Shown piece by piece: positions 21,959 to 33,689 of a DNA stretch of 64,000 nt. The DNA is taken from assembly GCA_014843695.1 (NCBI GenBank), contig CM026404.1, positions 80,422,847 through 80,486,846 on the forward strand, written 5' to 3'. Position numbers and translations under genes: made by a program. This stretch comes from Archivesica marissinica (lineage: Eukaryota > Mollusca > Bivalvia > Venerida > Vesicomyidae). Numbering within the stretch: position 1 is the first letter of the stretch; every line of letters begins with the position of its first letter. The notes beneath the pieces were generated by a model. That model saw only the letters and a list, made by a program, of their open reading frames with translations. It ran no database searches and was not told the origin of the DNA.

Positions 21959-22921
21959 GGCAAGCTTATCATGCCCGATTACGTACTGAGTGCTGCTCCT
22001 TAAACCAACACCTGTACAGCAAAAACTTATCTCCAAGATCTCTTTGCTAATGCGGTCTTGTTGAAAGTAATCACCATTAATTTCCTCTTGGAATGCACAC
22101 TATATACCAACATCAGAGCAAAACTAATACAAGAAACTTCTATATACTGTACAGTAACTTTGTACACTCTCCTACACAGAGATCAAAACCTTTGTGACAA
22201 CATCAACAGCAGAATCTTTCTTGCTGTACAGGACTATATAAGGGACAATAAATGTTTTCCATGAACTTGAATGACTGACCTGTTCCTGGCTCTCAACATT
22301 CCAAATCAAATCTCAAGATCTTATTTCTTCTACTTGAATTGAAAACAACTAGGATGATTTATCGGCAAAGTTGATTGACTCTTTTATTTATTATTACTTA
22401 ATTTTATATTTATTATTACTTAAGATGAACACTAAGTGTATTAGTTATAAATACCATACATTTTAAGCCACTAAGATAAATATTTAGCAAACTATATCGA
22501 TATCATATCATACCTCACTTTACCTAATAATGTTACTTTCTTCTTACAATAATTGTTGTGAGTCTGCACATACTATAAATTAGAACAATCTATTACACTT
22601 AGACTCAACCATATTCTTTTTATTAGCATTCCTCATCATTATAATATTCTGACTTCTATTATTATAATGTCTTTTTACTTATCTCAACTACCATATCGTA
22701 TTTTTTCTATCTAAATCGAATTATGAATCTTGTATTGTTAAACATTTCAAGCACATTGTTTTACCGCCAACTTTACAGCAAACGAGTTTCGAAGGAGAAG
22801 ACCTTTATAAGCTAATCTAGCTTTCGGATCTAATCCTTTTTCAAAACATAAACTATTATATTGTAATGTAATTGCTATATGTATATATGTTACATTGTTT
22901 GAAATAAAATATGTTTAAACT
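21959..22921 (+). mobile_element. 5'-truncated LINE, 963 bp, with 13-bp target duplication
   Basis: AAGGCATTTAAAT flanks the insert at 21946-21958 and 22922-22934. The left part encodes the decayed C-terminus of a non-LTR reverse transcriptase. The right part is AT-rich 3' UTR ending GAAATAAAATATGTTTAAAC. It landed inside a SINE-B, so it is younger than that SINE. Confidence 0.88.
21967..22264 (+). pseudogene. LINE ORF2 C-terminal fragment, broken
   Basis: The last part of a non-LTR retrotransposon reverse-transcriptase protein. Frame one gives ARLRTECCSLNQHLYSKN and then, after an in-frame stop, CGLVESNHH. A one-base shift then continues FLLECTLYTNIRAKLIQ to the stop at 22264. The order (RLRT...LN.HL, paired cysteines, ES.HH, FLLEC.LY) is the usual C-terminal zinc-knuckle block of LINE ORF2 proteins, which bind RNA or DNA during target-primed reverse transcription. 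The stop and the frameshift make it inactive. Endonuclease and polymerase domains are absent through 5' truncation. The exact clade cannot be set from this tail. Confidence 0.75.
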
Positions 22922-23138
22922 AAGGCATTTAAATTCCACATGCCTCTTCTCTCACCCTCATGGCGATGGATTCCGTGATGGCGCGAGAGTGAGTAATATA
23001 AGTTTTAAGAACTTGTTTTACAATCGAGCTAAAATAAATTTGTATAAACTAAACGATGAAATGCGCAGACATTCTGGTCTCGAAATAAACCAAAGAAAAA
23101 AGTGACCTCATCAATAGTTTTCAGCAATCAATCATTTA

Positions 23139-23382
23139 TTAACCCATTCAACACCAAGTAACTGACATGGACTGGTCCATGATATTTTTAGACCAATAAA
23201 TTTATAACAAAATTACATTTGGATCAGTTCATTTATCAAAATGGGTAAACAAAATTCTAAAAATAGTTATATTACTTGAAAAAAGTGCAGATCCTGATGA
23301 GACGGCTCGTCACGAGCCGGCTCATCTGGATCTACACTTTTTTGTAAGCCAATTTAGAGGTATGTGGTGTTGAAAGGGTTAA
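23139..23382 (+). mobile_element. TTAA-1 MITE, intact
   Basis: TTAA on both sides, with standard tips. The complete core has GATGAGACGGCTCG facing CGAGCCGGCTCATC. Confidence 0.9.
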
Positions 23383-23666
23383 TTGCTTGTGTAGGTAAGA
23401 TTATTTTTATCATAAGAATTAAAAAACAAATAATAGTACGACTAAACATTTGCTCTATGGTTCCATATTTAGCAGAATATTTGGTATTCAGAAAAAACAT
23501 ATTCAGCTTTAAGGTCATCACATTTTGTAGCAATTCTAAGCAAAACATTATCAATAGTTCCAAGAATGCAAGACTTATCTACTGATTGTAGTAGTTCAAT
23601 ATTCAATACTAGTGTACATGAGCTTATCAGTAAATCACCACTAGGGTTGAATATGTTAGCACAGGT

Positions 23667-23950
23667 GTGTGTGTTTTACGTTTATTTATCTTCGATACCG
23701 GTTGTCTATATGAGCGACATATCCTGAAGAGTCATTTTAGATTTTTGGAGGAAAGTGCAATGATACTGACAGAGACCCATTCCAGAGTCTCCTCTGGTTC
23801 TTTTACATGCACAGTGTACAGCACCGACACGAGATCTCGGTTTAAAGGCACATCTGAAAGACTAAATTTTATTAGGGTCAGACGGGGGATCGAATCTGTG
23901 ATCCCTGGATTACCAGTCCAGCGTGTTACCACTGGACTACAGATCTGTCT
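23667..23950 (-). mobile_element. SINE-D, derived from tRNA-Thr(GGT)-like RNA
   Basis: On the minus strand the head is AGACAGATCTGTAGTCCAGT, then GGTAACACGC. The anticodon arm is CTGGACTGGTAATCCAG: a 5-bp stem and the loop CTGGTAA, giving anticodon GGT. The B box is GATTCGATCCC. The body includes GTGTACAGCACC-type and AGAGGAGACTC motifs, and the tail is GATAAATAAACGTAAAACAC. Copies are at 30029 and 47821, with a fragment at 46419. It lacks a proper acceptor stem for a functional tRNA. Confidence 0.88.
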
Positions 23951-23981
23951 AGTTAGTACAGGTGTATCTACTAGACAAGTA

Positions 23982-24911
23982 TACAGTCCTACCTCCCCAA
24001 TCGCCACCTCTCAGGAGCGACACCCTCTTTATAACGTCACCTTTATTCCCTCCCGTTGGATTTTAATGTAATTTCACCTCTCACGAACGACACCTCTCTA
24101 CAATGCACAACGACAGTCAATTTCCCACACATCGATGCGTAAAACCTCCCAAGAACAGACAATAATCCCAAAATCCCAAAATATCTTGTACATGTATTTC
24201 CCAATTCTAAAAATAGCTAACAATAGAATCACACTATGTATACGTCTGGTTTCCTAACTAAATGTGTTTGAATATATATATATAAATTGCGGATGGGAAC
24301 CAGGTTATTCGGAAACCATTTATGTGAAAAGGCCGACTATATTTTGAAAACAAACTTACAATTAGCGCTATTTATGGAGCTTCTTTTATGAAATTTAGCA
24401 TGGAAGTGATAATTGCTGTGATGCGACAGATGTGTTTGTTTTTTATACAATTTGAAATGCGTAATTTATCAGATGTTTTGACTTTTGATGTATTGAAAAC
24501 ATAAATCGTTAAATGTACACAATTGTCTAGATTTGCACAATCTGGGGGATTTTAACACATTTTGTCCTCAGCTGGACCTCAGAGTAAAATCAATGACTTT
24601 TTCAAGCAAACATAAAATCTGTGTTTAGTTTCAGACTGATATATGTATACTGTATAGATATGTATTAAAAAGAAGTTGAATTTTCAATGCTTTAAGTCAG
24701 TTTTTTAAAAATATTTACCGAAAGTACAATTGTACATAGGAGCCCATTCTGTATACTCTATATTCAAATCAGTATGAGCTACCGACTATAAACTGACTAT
24801 TCGCGCACTTCCAGACTTCAAAAAGTTGAACCTCCCTAGAACAACAACCTCTCTACAACAACCAATCTCGATGTATCCGGATGGTGTTTGCTCTAGAGAG
24901 GTTTGACTGTA
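23982..24911 (+). mobile_element. TA-flanked Tc1/mariner-style non-autonomous element
   Basis: The left end is TACAGTCCTACCTCCCC and the right end GAGAGGTTTGACTGTA. Subterminal motifs of the kind CACCTCTC.AACGACA and CCTCTCTACAACAACC face each other. TA lies at each boundary. There is no transposase frame. A related fragment is at about 46500-46560. Confidence 0.6.
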
Positions 24912-24926
24912 TGTTGATCCTTACTA

Positions 24927-26712
24927 TCATTCTGCAACTTCTGCACAGTACCAACCAATAATACAACTTGTGCACAGTACTAACCAATAATACAACTTCT
25001 GCACAGTACTAACCAATAATACAACTTCTGCACAGTACCAACCAATAATACAACTTCTGCACAGTACTAACCAATAATACAACTTCTGCATAGTACTAAC
25101 CAATAATACAACTTCTGCACAGTACCAACCAATAATACAACTTCTCCACAGTACCAACCAATAATACAACTTGTGCACAGTACTAACCAATAATACAACT
25201 TCTGCACAGTACCAACCAATAATACAACTTCTGCACAGTACTAACCAATAATACAACTTCTGCACAGTACTAACCAATAATACAACTTCTGCACAGTACC
25301 AACCAATAATACAACTTCTGCACAGTACTAACCAATAATACAACTTCTGCACAGTACTAACCAATAATACAACTTCTGCACAGTACTAACCAATAATACA
25401 ACTTCTGCACAGTACCAACCAATAATACAACTTGTGCACAGTACTAACCAATAATACAACTTCTGCACAGTACTAACCAATAATACAACTTCTGCACAGT
25501 ACCAACCAATAATACAACTTCTGCACAGTACTAACCAATAATACAACTTCTGCACAGTACTAACCAATAATACAACTTCTGCACAGTACTAACCAATAAT
25601 ACAACTTCTGCACAGTACCAACCAATAATACAACTTGTGCACAGTACCAACCAATAATACAACTTCTGCACAGTACTAACCAATAATACAACTTCTGCAC
25701 AGTACTAACCAATAATACAACTTCTGCACAGTACTAACCAATAATAAAACTTCTGCACAGTACCAACCAATAATACAACTTCTGCACAATACCAGCCGCC
25801 AATAATGCAACTTCTGCACAGTACTAACCAATAATACAACTTCTGCACAGTACCAACCAATAATACAACATCTGCACAGTACCAACCAATAATACAACTT
25901 CTCCACAGTACCAACCAATAATACAACTTGTGCACAGTACCAGCTGCCAATAATACAACTTGTGCACAGTACCAGCTGCCAATAATACAACTTGTGCACA
26001 GTACCAGCTGCCAATAATACAACTTGTGCACAGTACCAGCTGCCAATAATACAACGTGTGCACAGTACCAGCCAATAATACAACTTGTGCACAGTACTAA
26101 CCAATAATACAACTTCTGCACAGTACCAACCAATAATACAACTTGTGCACAGTACTAACCAATAATACAACTTCTGCACAGTACCAACCAATAATACAAC
26201 TTCTGCACAGTACCAACCAATAATACAACTTGTGCACAGTACCAACCAATAATACAACTTCTGCACAGTACTAACCAATAATACAACTTCTGCACAGTAC
26301 CAAATAATACAACTTATGCACAGTATCAACCAATAATACAACTTCTGCACAGTATCAACCAATAATACAACTTCTGCACAGTACTAACCAATAATACAAC
26401 TTCTGCACAGTACTAACCAATAATACAACTTCTGCACAGTACCAACCAATAATACAACTTCTGCACAGTATCAACCAATAATACAACTTCTGCACAGTAC
26501 TAACCAATAATACAACTTCTGCACAGTACTAACCAATAATACAACTTCTGCACAGTACTAACCAATAATACAACTTCTGCACAGTATCAACCAATAATAC
26601 AACTTCTGCACAGTATCAACCAATGATACAACTTCTCCACAGTACCAACCAATAATACAACTTGTGCACAGTACCAGCTGCCAATAATACAACTTCTCCA
26701 TAGTACCAACTA
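24927..26712. repeat. 29-bp minisatellite, about 61 copies
   Basis: The unit is CTAACCAATAATACAACTTC followed by TGCACAGTA, with CCAACC, CAGCTGCC and GTGCAC variants. The CAGCTGCCAATAAT variant clusters at 25940-26050. Long minus-strand frames (YYWLVLCRSCIIGW repeats) are artefacts. Confidence 0.95.
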
Positions 26713-26883
26713 CAAATACAGACATCTATCAGACAAGTATTGCTGTCTAGTCCATCTCTGAATGATACTAGATATCTTAGTTGTAATTTACAGAACATAT
26801 GTCATTACACATAATCAGTGCAAATGGAAGTTACGGTATTCGATATTAGCTCGACTATTCAAAGAACAAGGAGAGTTATTGTA

Positions 26884-27692
26884 TTAAACCTGTCTTCATC
26901 ACCATTACTGTCATTGTTATTAAGTATGTATTCACCACCATTGCTGTCATTGCTACTGAACCTGTCTTCACCACCATTGCTGTCATTGCTACTGAACCTG
27001 TCTTCACCACCATTTCTGTCATTGCTATTAAGCATATCTTCACCACCATTGTTGTCATTGCTATTAAGCATGTCTTCACCACCATTGCTGTCATTGCTAT
27101 TAAGCATGGCTTCACCACCAGTACTGTCATTGCTATTAAGTATGTCTTCACCACCATTACTGTCATTGCTATTAAACATGTCTTCACCACCATTACTGTC
27201 ATTGCTATTAAGTATGTCTTCACCACCATTACTGTCATTGCTATTAAGTATGTCTTCACCACCATTACTGTCATTGCTGCTATTAAACCTGTCTTCACCA
27301 CCATTACTGTCATTGCTGCTATTAACCCAAAAGGAACTATACTGTCATTGCTATTATGTATGTCTTCACCACCATTACTGTCATTGCTACTAAGTATGTC
27401 TTCACCACCATTACTGTCATTGCTATTAAGTATGTCTTCACCACCATTACTGTCATTGCTATTAAGTATGTCGTCACCACCATTACTGTCATTGCTGCTA
27501 TTAAACCTGTCTTCACCACCATTACTGTCATTGCTGCTATTAACCCAAAAGGAACTATACTGTCATTGCTATTAAGTATGTCTTCACCACCATTACTGTC
27601 ATTGCTACTAAGTATGTCTTCACCACCATTACTGTCATTGCTATTAAGTATGTCTTCACCACCATTACTGTCATTGCTATTAAGTATGTTTT
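26884..27692. repeat. 36-bp minisatellite with 218-bp super-unit
   Basis: The unit is CTTCACCACCATTACTGTCA followed by TTGCTATTAAGTATGT. A marker segment CCCAAAAGGAACTATACTG sits at about 27327 and again 218 bases on. Blocks of about six units are therefore themselves duplicated. Open frames on both strands reflect the 36-bp period. Confidence 0.95.
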
Positions 27693-28172
27693 CAAGACAA
27701 TAGTGGTGCTATAGCAGAACACTGCACCAAGTACAGAGCAGACCCAGCAGATATACTGAATCCTCAAGACAATAGTGGTGCTAGAGCAGAACACTGCACC
27801 AAGTACAGAGCAGACCCAGGAGATATACTGAATCCTCAAGACAATAGTGCTGCTATAGCAGAACACTGCACCAAGTACAGAGCAGACCCAGCAGATATAC
27901 TGAATCATCAAGACAATAGTGCTGCTATAGCAGAACACTGTACCAAGTACAGAACAGACACAGCAGATATAGTGAATCATCAAGACAATAGTGCTGCTAT
28001 AGCAGAACACTGCACCAAGTACAGAGCAGATATACTGAATCCTCAAGACAATAATGCTGCTATAGCAGAACACTTCACCAAGTATAGAGCAGAACCAGCA
28101 GATATACATAATCCCCAAGACAATAGTGCTTCTATAGCAGAACACTGCACCAAGTACAGAGCAGACCCATGC
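27693..28172. repeat. 72-bp tandem repeat, about seven copies
   Basis: The unit begins CAAGACAATAGTGCTGCTAT and continues AGCAGAACACTGCACCAAGT and ACAGAGCAGACC. One unit lacks an ACCCAGCAG-type segment. It adjoins the 36-bp array without a spacer. Confidence 0.94.
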
Positions 28173-28189
28173 ACACAAATAGACCACAG

Positions 28190-28500
28190 CCTTGGTTGAA
28201 GACTCAACTAATGTTGACCATTATATAGGCTTCTTTCTCGATGCTCTGTCAGGCTTGGAAGCACCATCTAGGATGAAGCCTACCTTCATTAGCAACAGCA
28301 AAGAAACAGTTACACACTGTAGATAATGATCACCCTGCAATGGATCCCAGCACAATGTGCAGTTCCAGGAAATAGATATACTGATAAGCTGGCTCAGGCA
28401 AGAGCACAGAAGGAGCAGTCATGACTTTAGAAATGTCAGTTATAGGGATGAGGTCACAATCATCAAGACATTAAAAGGGAGAAGTTTAATGTCTCAAGTT
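28190..28500 (+). pseudogene. decayed retrotransposon RNase H domain
   Basis: Fragments of an RNase H-like domain of a non-LTR retrotransposon polyprotein. One frame gives FFLDALSGLEAPS. After two stops and a shift, QWIPAQCAVPGN and DKLAQARAQKEQS follow, then a further shift gives VSYRDEVTIIKTLKG. The WIPA.C.VPGN motif followed by (A)DKLA is the well-known end of the RNase H fold, with the conserved His replaced (HCG has become QCA here). RNase H removes the RNA strand during cDNA synthesis. At least three breaks show the copy is dead. Neighbours are the 72-bp array and a SINE-B. Confidence 0.7.
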
Positions 28501-28542
28501 TCCTCTATATATATACTGTATGAAAATACTTCTAAGCAGTTG

Positions 28543-28768
28543 TGATAGTGCAGTGGTAGCATGGTCGTTTCACATGCGAAAGGCCCCGAGTTCGCGCACA
28601 GCATTAGCTGTTACGATGGTACCCTTAGGCAAAGCATTTAAATTCCACATTGACTTCTCTCTCCCTAATGTTGATGGATTCCATCATGAATGAGGTCTCG
28701 AGAAGTAATTAATATAAGTTGTAGGAATTTGTTTTGCAATTGACCTAAAAAAATTGTATAAATTAAGT
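28543..28768 (+). mobile_element. SINE-B, plus orientation
   Basis: It has head TGTGATAGTGCAGTGGTAGC, a degenerate B box in GAGTTCGCGC, body GGCAAAGCATTTAAATTCC and the AATTGTATAAA tail. Confidence 0.87.
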
Positions 28769-28799
28769 TATTTCTAATCGAGCTCAAAATAGGGAGAAG

Positions 28800-29275
28800 T
28801 GAGGAAGATGTAATAGTATGTCCAAATAGTGTACACACATTCTTCAGAAGATGTACGGTAATAGTATGTCCAAAAAGTGCATACACATTCTTCAGAAGAT
28901 GTAATTGCATGTCCAAAAAGTGTACACACATTCTTCAAAAGATGTACGGTAATAGTATGTCCAAATAGTGTACACACATTCTTCAGAATATGTACGGTAA
29001 TAGTATGTCCAAAAAGTGCATACACATTCTTCAGAAGATATACGGTAATAGTATGTCCAAAAAGTGCATACACATTCTTCAGAAGATATAATTGTATGTC
29101 CAAAAAGTGTACACACATTCTTCAGAATATGTACGGTAATAGTATGTCCAAAAAGTGCATACACATTCTTCAGAAGATGTACGGTAATAGTATGCCCAAA
29201 AAGTGCATACAAATTCTTCAGAAGATTAAATAGTATGTCCAAAAAGTGCATATACATTCTTCAGAAGATGTATGG
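28800..29275. repeat. 48-bp minisatellite, about ten copies
   Basis: The unit is GTACGGTAATAGTATGTCCA followed by AAAAGTGCATACACATTCTT and CAGAAGAT. Some units lack a few bases (GTAATTGCATGTCC). Open frames on both strands are artefacts. Confidence 0.94.
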
Positions 29276-29632
29276 GGGCCTTGAGGTACAGGATGCGGAC
29301 CATGTGTTTTGTCACCGCTATCGGGTAGAGGCGAACAACTCGAAGAAGACATCCATTTCCAGGACAACATTTAAAAAGTATTGACACTTAGAGTGCTTAA
29401 TGACAGACAGACTTGTTCTAACCATTAATTATGCATTGATTTCATCTTCGATTTCATTGGTTTATCTGTCTGTCGATTCTGCACAATTTACTTAATGTTA
29501 TTCTGCTTCCTCGAACAAAGCGTAACAAAGTTACAAATTACTTCTCGATACCGACACCATTTCCCTATTGGGAATGAAACAACAACTCCAAATATCAATG
29601 CATTTTCATACTAAATATAATTACTGTTAAAA
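29276..29632. other. no recognised feature
   Basis: Mixed-composition spacer without gene or repeat signal. Confidence 0.5.
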
Positions 29633-29826
29633 TAAGCCCCGCTCAGGCCGTGTCTCATTTATATGAAAAAGTTGGCAGTTTCTTACGGAGGTTGGTGCAC
29701 CCAAGTACTGGTTAACCGCTGGAGCCTGCCCAGGAAAGGTGTTGTTAAGTAAACTGCCCGCCGGCGATATAGCCCAAAATGGTGCTGATGCAGGCGTAAA
29801 ACCCGAAATATAACATAACATAACAT
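29633..29826 (+). mobile_element. SINE-A, head-truncated, plus orientation
   Basis: It starts at CCCCGCTCAGGCCGTGTCTC, just after the B-box position, and runs to a tail of AACATAACATAACATA repeats. Confidence 0.88.
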
Positions 29827-30028
29827 ATAACTGTTAAAATAATGACAATTTACTGGATCGTTATAAATGTCTTACATCCATACAAAACTGGAGAATCAGC
29901 TATAAGCATACAAGCATATAACAAGCATACATTTGGTTACCATTGGCATAGCTTCCCCGACAAAATAAAAATGCAAAATCTGCAACAAAAATCGGGATTA
30001 CCTAAGATTTGAATGTGAATAACTAATT

Positions 30029-30311
30029 GTGTGTTTTACGTTTATTTATCGTCGCTACCAGTTGCCCATATGAGCGACGACACCTGAAGAGATTAAGTCA
30101 TTTTTGGAGGATAGTATAATGATACAGACAGACAGAGACCCATTCCAGAGTCTCCTCTGGTTCGATTACGAGCAAGGTGTACAGCACCCACACGAGACCT
30201 TGGTTTAAAGTCCCATCTGAAAGACTGTTAATTTGGGTCAGACAAGGGGACCGAACCTGCGATCCCTGAATTACCAGTCCAGCGTGTTACCACTGGACTA
30301 CAGATCCGTCT
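30029..30311 (-). mobile_element. SINE-D
   Basis: Full-length relative of 23667-23950, with GTGTTACCACTGGACTACAG (head, plus strand) at the right and GTGTGTTTTACGTTTATTTA (tail) at the left. Confidence 0.88.
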
Positions 30312-30712
30312 TCTAGTCAGTCACTTTATAACAGATGAAATAATATTACTATGTAAAATGATCATTCTTGCATCTAATATGCTTGACTAAATATACACTT
30401 GAATAAAACCACAATCGGCAGACTGTTTCTTAGGCTTAATGTCCCTGATATTGAATGTTCCTGGTTGAAATGCCATCAAGACAGCATTTTCCTCTCCTGT
30501 TAAAAACCTTATAGAAGTTTCATGAGAAGGTCATGCTTATATAGGTGTCCGAGATTATATACCGTATAGCCCCGTATAAATGCTCCTGGGGCGATGCATT
30601 TTGCTACAAATTATATGCAAAATATTTCAGAAATGCCCCCCCTTTCTTTATACATTTTGAAATAGTCGCTATAATGCACTGGTATATCATGTCTAATAGC
30701 AAAATACTGGTA
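30312..30712. other. no recognised feature
   Basis: AT-rich spacer upstream of the zinc-finger remnant. An open frame from about 30545 may include more of the remnant, but I cannot align it. Confidence 0.45.
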
Positions 30713-30840
30713 GTGTGCGAAGGCTGCAACCGCCACTGCAGGTCACGCATCAGACTGTACAGCCACAGCAGACGGTGCTCATCTGTAGACTCAATAGGCG
30801 CTAACTCCATAGTCTGACAAGACTGACGGATGCCAAAGAA
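30713..30840 (+). pseudogene. retroelement-type C2HC zinc-finger remnant
   Basis: The frame reads VCEGCNRHCRSRIRLYSHSR and continues RCSS, ending at a TGA at 30815-30817. Reading past the stop gives QD then RMPKN after another stop. The spacing Cys-x2-Cys, then His and Cys (CEGC ... SHSRRC), with SRI.LYSH and a downstream RMP block resembles the C-terminal zinc finger of certain animal endonuclease/reverse-transcriptase retroelements. That comparison is from memory of the family style. The stops after RCSS indicate decay. It could alternatively be a short exon of a zinc-finger gene. Confidence 0.5.
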
Positions 30841-31953
30841 TGGTAGCATGTACATGTGAGCGCAGTTTAAACCTTGCATCAATTTCTATATATGGAAATT
30901 TGCACGGTACAGTTTTAGAACAACATGGGCTGCAATGGTTGAGGGGACCACAGACACTGGTTCAGGAGGTCAGGCACACCGCTCCCATGGAAGTAGAGTT
31001 GTCGGAATCGGATATAGACATGGACCACTGTGTGATTGATGCAGTATTATGGACTATGATCAGCTGAAATAGTATTATGGACTATGATCGGCTGAAGTGA
31101 GCATTAAATTTGTTTTGCTTCAAATGTGGTTGGGGCTTATTAGGGTGGAGCGGTTAAACAGGGAGCATACGGTAGTAAATAATCTGTTTGTAGCAGAGAA
31201 ATTAATGCATGCATGAATTCTCTCCAAACATATAATACTGCCCTATCCACTATTAAACAGGACTAGAATTACTTTATAGGTCAATGAATTAACTTACAAT
31301 CTAAATCTTTAATGGCTTCAACACATATTTCTATGTTCTTTGACTAGATCAATGCACATCAGAGACAACAAACTTCTCAGATGAACAACTCGGGCGAGCA
31401 CTCAGGTACCCAGTACGAAATTATTAATTATTACTCTACCCATCATCCAAAGTATTGCCTGTAGCTAATATTACACGCAGGAATTAAGTAAACACTAATA
31501 ATTGTACTGTACTACATTTCTGTACTCGATTGTTTTAATTATGAAAGATAGTAGTTGATCAAAACCGAATTTCATCAATTTTATTTCGTTTGTCTTGAAA
31601 TACCATCAATACTAGCATATAACACGCCTAGTTTATCACCAGATAATGCCCTCAATGTTGCTTCCCCTCTTATAAGCATGAGCTAAAAACCACTGTAGAT
31701 ACATACACTCATAACAATTTAAGTTGAATTTTAATGAAACAGCATTTTTATGACCCGGATGTTGAATATTGATGATCGTCTTATATATACGGGCTTATGT
31801 AAAAATACCACAGATGGGGGTTGTCTTATAAGCATATATGTACGGTAGGTGAAAAGAAGAGATTGTAACAGTTACTGATGACATCTGCCAAAATGCTTGG
31901 TAACAGCAATAATCTAATATAAGAGGCTTGAAGAAGTGTGGATGAAGATGTCA
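30841..31953. other. 1.1 kb without recognised gene
   Basis: A 75-codon plus frame ending at 31067 contains WLRGPQTLVQEVRHTAPMEV and acidic residues and looks protein-like, but I recognise no family. A short direct repeat, TAGTATTATGGACTATGATC, occurs twice at about 31045-31090. The rest is AT-rich. Confidence 0.4.
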
Positions 31954-32110
31954 TTAACCCATTCAACACCAAGTAACTCACATGGACTGGTCCATGATAT
32001 TCATAAACCAATAAATGAATCAGAAAATCACATTTGGACAAGTTCATTTATCAAAATGGGTAATTATGTCTAAAAATAGTCATATCACTGGCAAAAAGTG
32101 CAGATGAAGA
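31954..32110 (+). mobile_element. TTAA-1 MITE, 5' fragment
   Basis: Starts at TTAACCCATTCAACACCAAG and breaks off at AAAAAGTGCAGATGAAG, just inside the hairpin. Confidence 0.88.
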
Positions 32111-32115
32111 ATTCA

Positions 32116-32353
32116 TAACCCATTCAACACCAAGTAACCACATGGACTGGTCCATGATATTCTTAGACCAATAAATGAATAAGAAAATTACATTCGGACC
32201 AGTTCATTATCAAGATGGGTAATTTTGTCTAAAATTAGTAATACTACTTGCAAAAAGTGCAGATCCTGATGAGACGGCTCGTCACGAGCCGGCTCATCTG
32301 GATCTACACTTTTTGTAAGCCTATTTAGAGGTCTGCGGTGTTGAAAGGGTTAA
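32116..32353 (+). mobile_element. TTAA-1 MITE, near full length
   Basis: The left tip is slightly eroded (ATAACCCATTC); the right TTAA is at 32350. The core is complete. It is tandem with the fragment to the left. Confidence 0.9.
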
Positions 32354-33030
32354 ACATTTTGACCATGATCGAAGAAGATTGGATAATAATTACTCAAGCT
32401 ACAGAGCAACCACAATGAACGTCGACAATATAGGAAGATGGCCGGGCTACCATGGCAAGTTTCGGATCAGATTATTTTAGCTATATTTGTTATGTTATAT
32501 TTCGGGTTTTACGCCTGCATCAGCACCATTTTGGGCTATATCGCCGGCGGGCAGTTTACCTAACAACACCTTTCCTGGGCAGGCTCCAGCGGTTAACCAG
32601 TACTTGGGTGCACCAACCTCCGTAAGAAACTGCCAACTTTTTCATATAAATGAGACACGGTCTGAGCGGGGCTCGAACCCGTGACCATCAGTGATGATAG
32701 GTTACAGTGGTATACAAGTCAGCGACCTTAACCACTCGACCACGAAGGCGGACTAGCTATATTTGAATCAACTAGTTACCAAATTGCCCCATGGTCCAAG
32801 TTTCATCAAAATTGACCGAGTAGTTCAGGACGAGAATTTGAAAACAGATTTTCAAGATGGCTACCATGGCAGCCATTTTGCATATCGGATTGAAATCATT
32901 TTAGCAAATTCTGACCAACTACTTGCCACGATGCTAGTCACATCAAGTTTCAACAAAATTGGCCAAGTGATGTTGCTTGTAGAAATTGTGGATGGATATA
33001 TACAGATGACTGGCCTATAGTAATAGTCGG
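32354..33030 (+). repeat. diverged dispersed repeat (AAGTTTCATCAAAATTG type), split by SINE-A
   Basis: CCATGGTCCAAGTTTCATCA, AAGATGGCTACCATGGCAGC and CATCAAGTTTCAACAAAATT recur as loosely repeated modules, left and right of the SINE at 32490. The style matches interspersed repeats seen in molluscs, by recollection only. Confidence 0.45.
32490..32753 (-). mobile_element. SINE-A with 12-bp target duplication
   Basis: Full-length copy. TAGCTATATTTG flanks it at 32478-32489 and 32754-32765. The head is at the right; the TTATGTTATATTTCGGG tail is at the left. Confidence 0.93.
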
Positions 33031-33334
33031 TGCTAAAAACCAAACGTCCAGCGCTACCCCACCACGTCCATTTGCCACATTTCCATCTACTACCCCCACA
33101 CTCCATACAAAGCGTTGACCATCAGATACAGACAGATGCGGACAAACACCGTTGTCTACCAACAGTTTCATTACTCTATCATCTTGCTGAACAACCTCGC
33201 CCAAACAACCACCAACAATGGCCACTTTGGATGCCTTCCCGTTTTGGTCATCATCATCCTTTTTAATCTTTCTTAAACTTTAGTACAAAGAGACACTATC
33301 AGATGTACAGAGATCATTTTACTTGGTTCCTGGC

Positions 33335-33612
33335 CTGCTGCCATCCATAGTACGGTTCCCAGCCTGCTGCCATGCATAATACAGTTCCCGGCCTGCTGCC
33401 ATGCATAGTACGGTTCCCGGCCTGGTGCCATGCATAGTACGGTTCCCGGCCTGCTGCCATGCATAGTACGGTTCCCGGCCTGCTGCCATGCATAGTATGG
33501 TTCCCGGCCTGCTGCCATGCATAGTATGGTTCCTGGCCTGCTGCCATGCATAGTACGGTTCCTGGCCTGCTGCCATGCATAGTACGGTTCCCGGCCTGCT
33601 GCCATGCATAGT
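33335..33612. repeat. 29-bp minisatellite, about ten copies
   Basis: The unit is GCCTGCTGCCATGCATAGTA followed by CGGTTCCCG. ATGCAT is conserved. Minus frames of AGREPYYAWQQ type are artefacts. Confidence 0.95.
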
Positions 33613-33689
33613 ATGTGTTAATTGTGAATATAGGCCTACTGTATGATTCTGAAAAGTGCAGCAAATACTGCAGATAATAATTTTACTTG

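Larger units (their letters stand above)
21849..23065 (+). mobile_element. SINE-B split by a LINE insertion
   Basis: The head and upstream body lie at 21849-21958 (GTCGTGATAGTGCAGTTGG, B box GGAGTTCGAGCCC, GCCCTTAGGCAAGGCATTTA). The rest lies at 22922-23065 (TTAAATTCCACATGCCTC, GGCGATGGATTCCGTG and the AAAATAAATTTGTATAA tail). The break carries a 13-bp duplication AAGGCATTTAAAT. Confidence 0.9.

Noticed and set aside
23880..23950. Functional tRNA-Thr gene
   Set aside because: The anticodon arm and B box are tRNA-like, but there is no matching acceptor stem and the sequence continues into a SINE body repeated elsewhere.
24927..26712. CRISPR-like regular repeats
   Set aside because: Units are directly adjacent without unique spacers, there are no cas genes, and the sequence context is animal.
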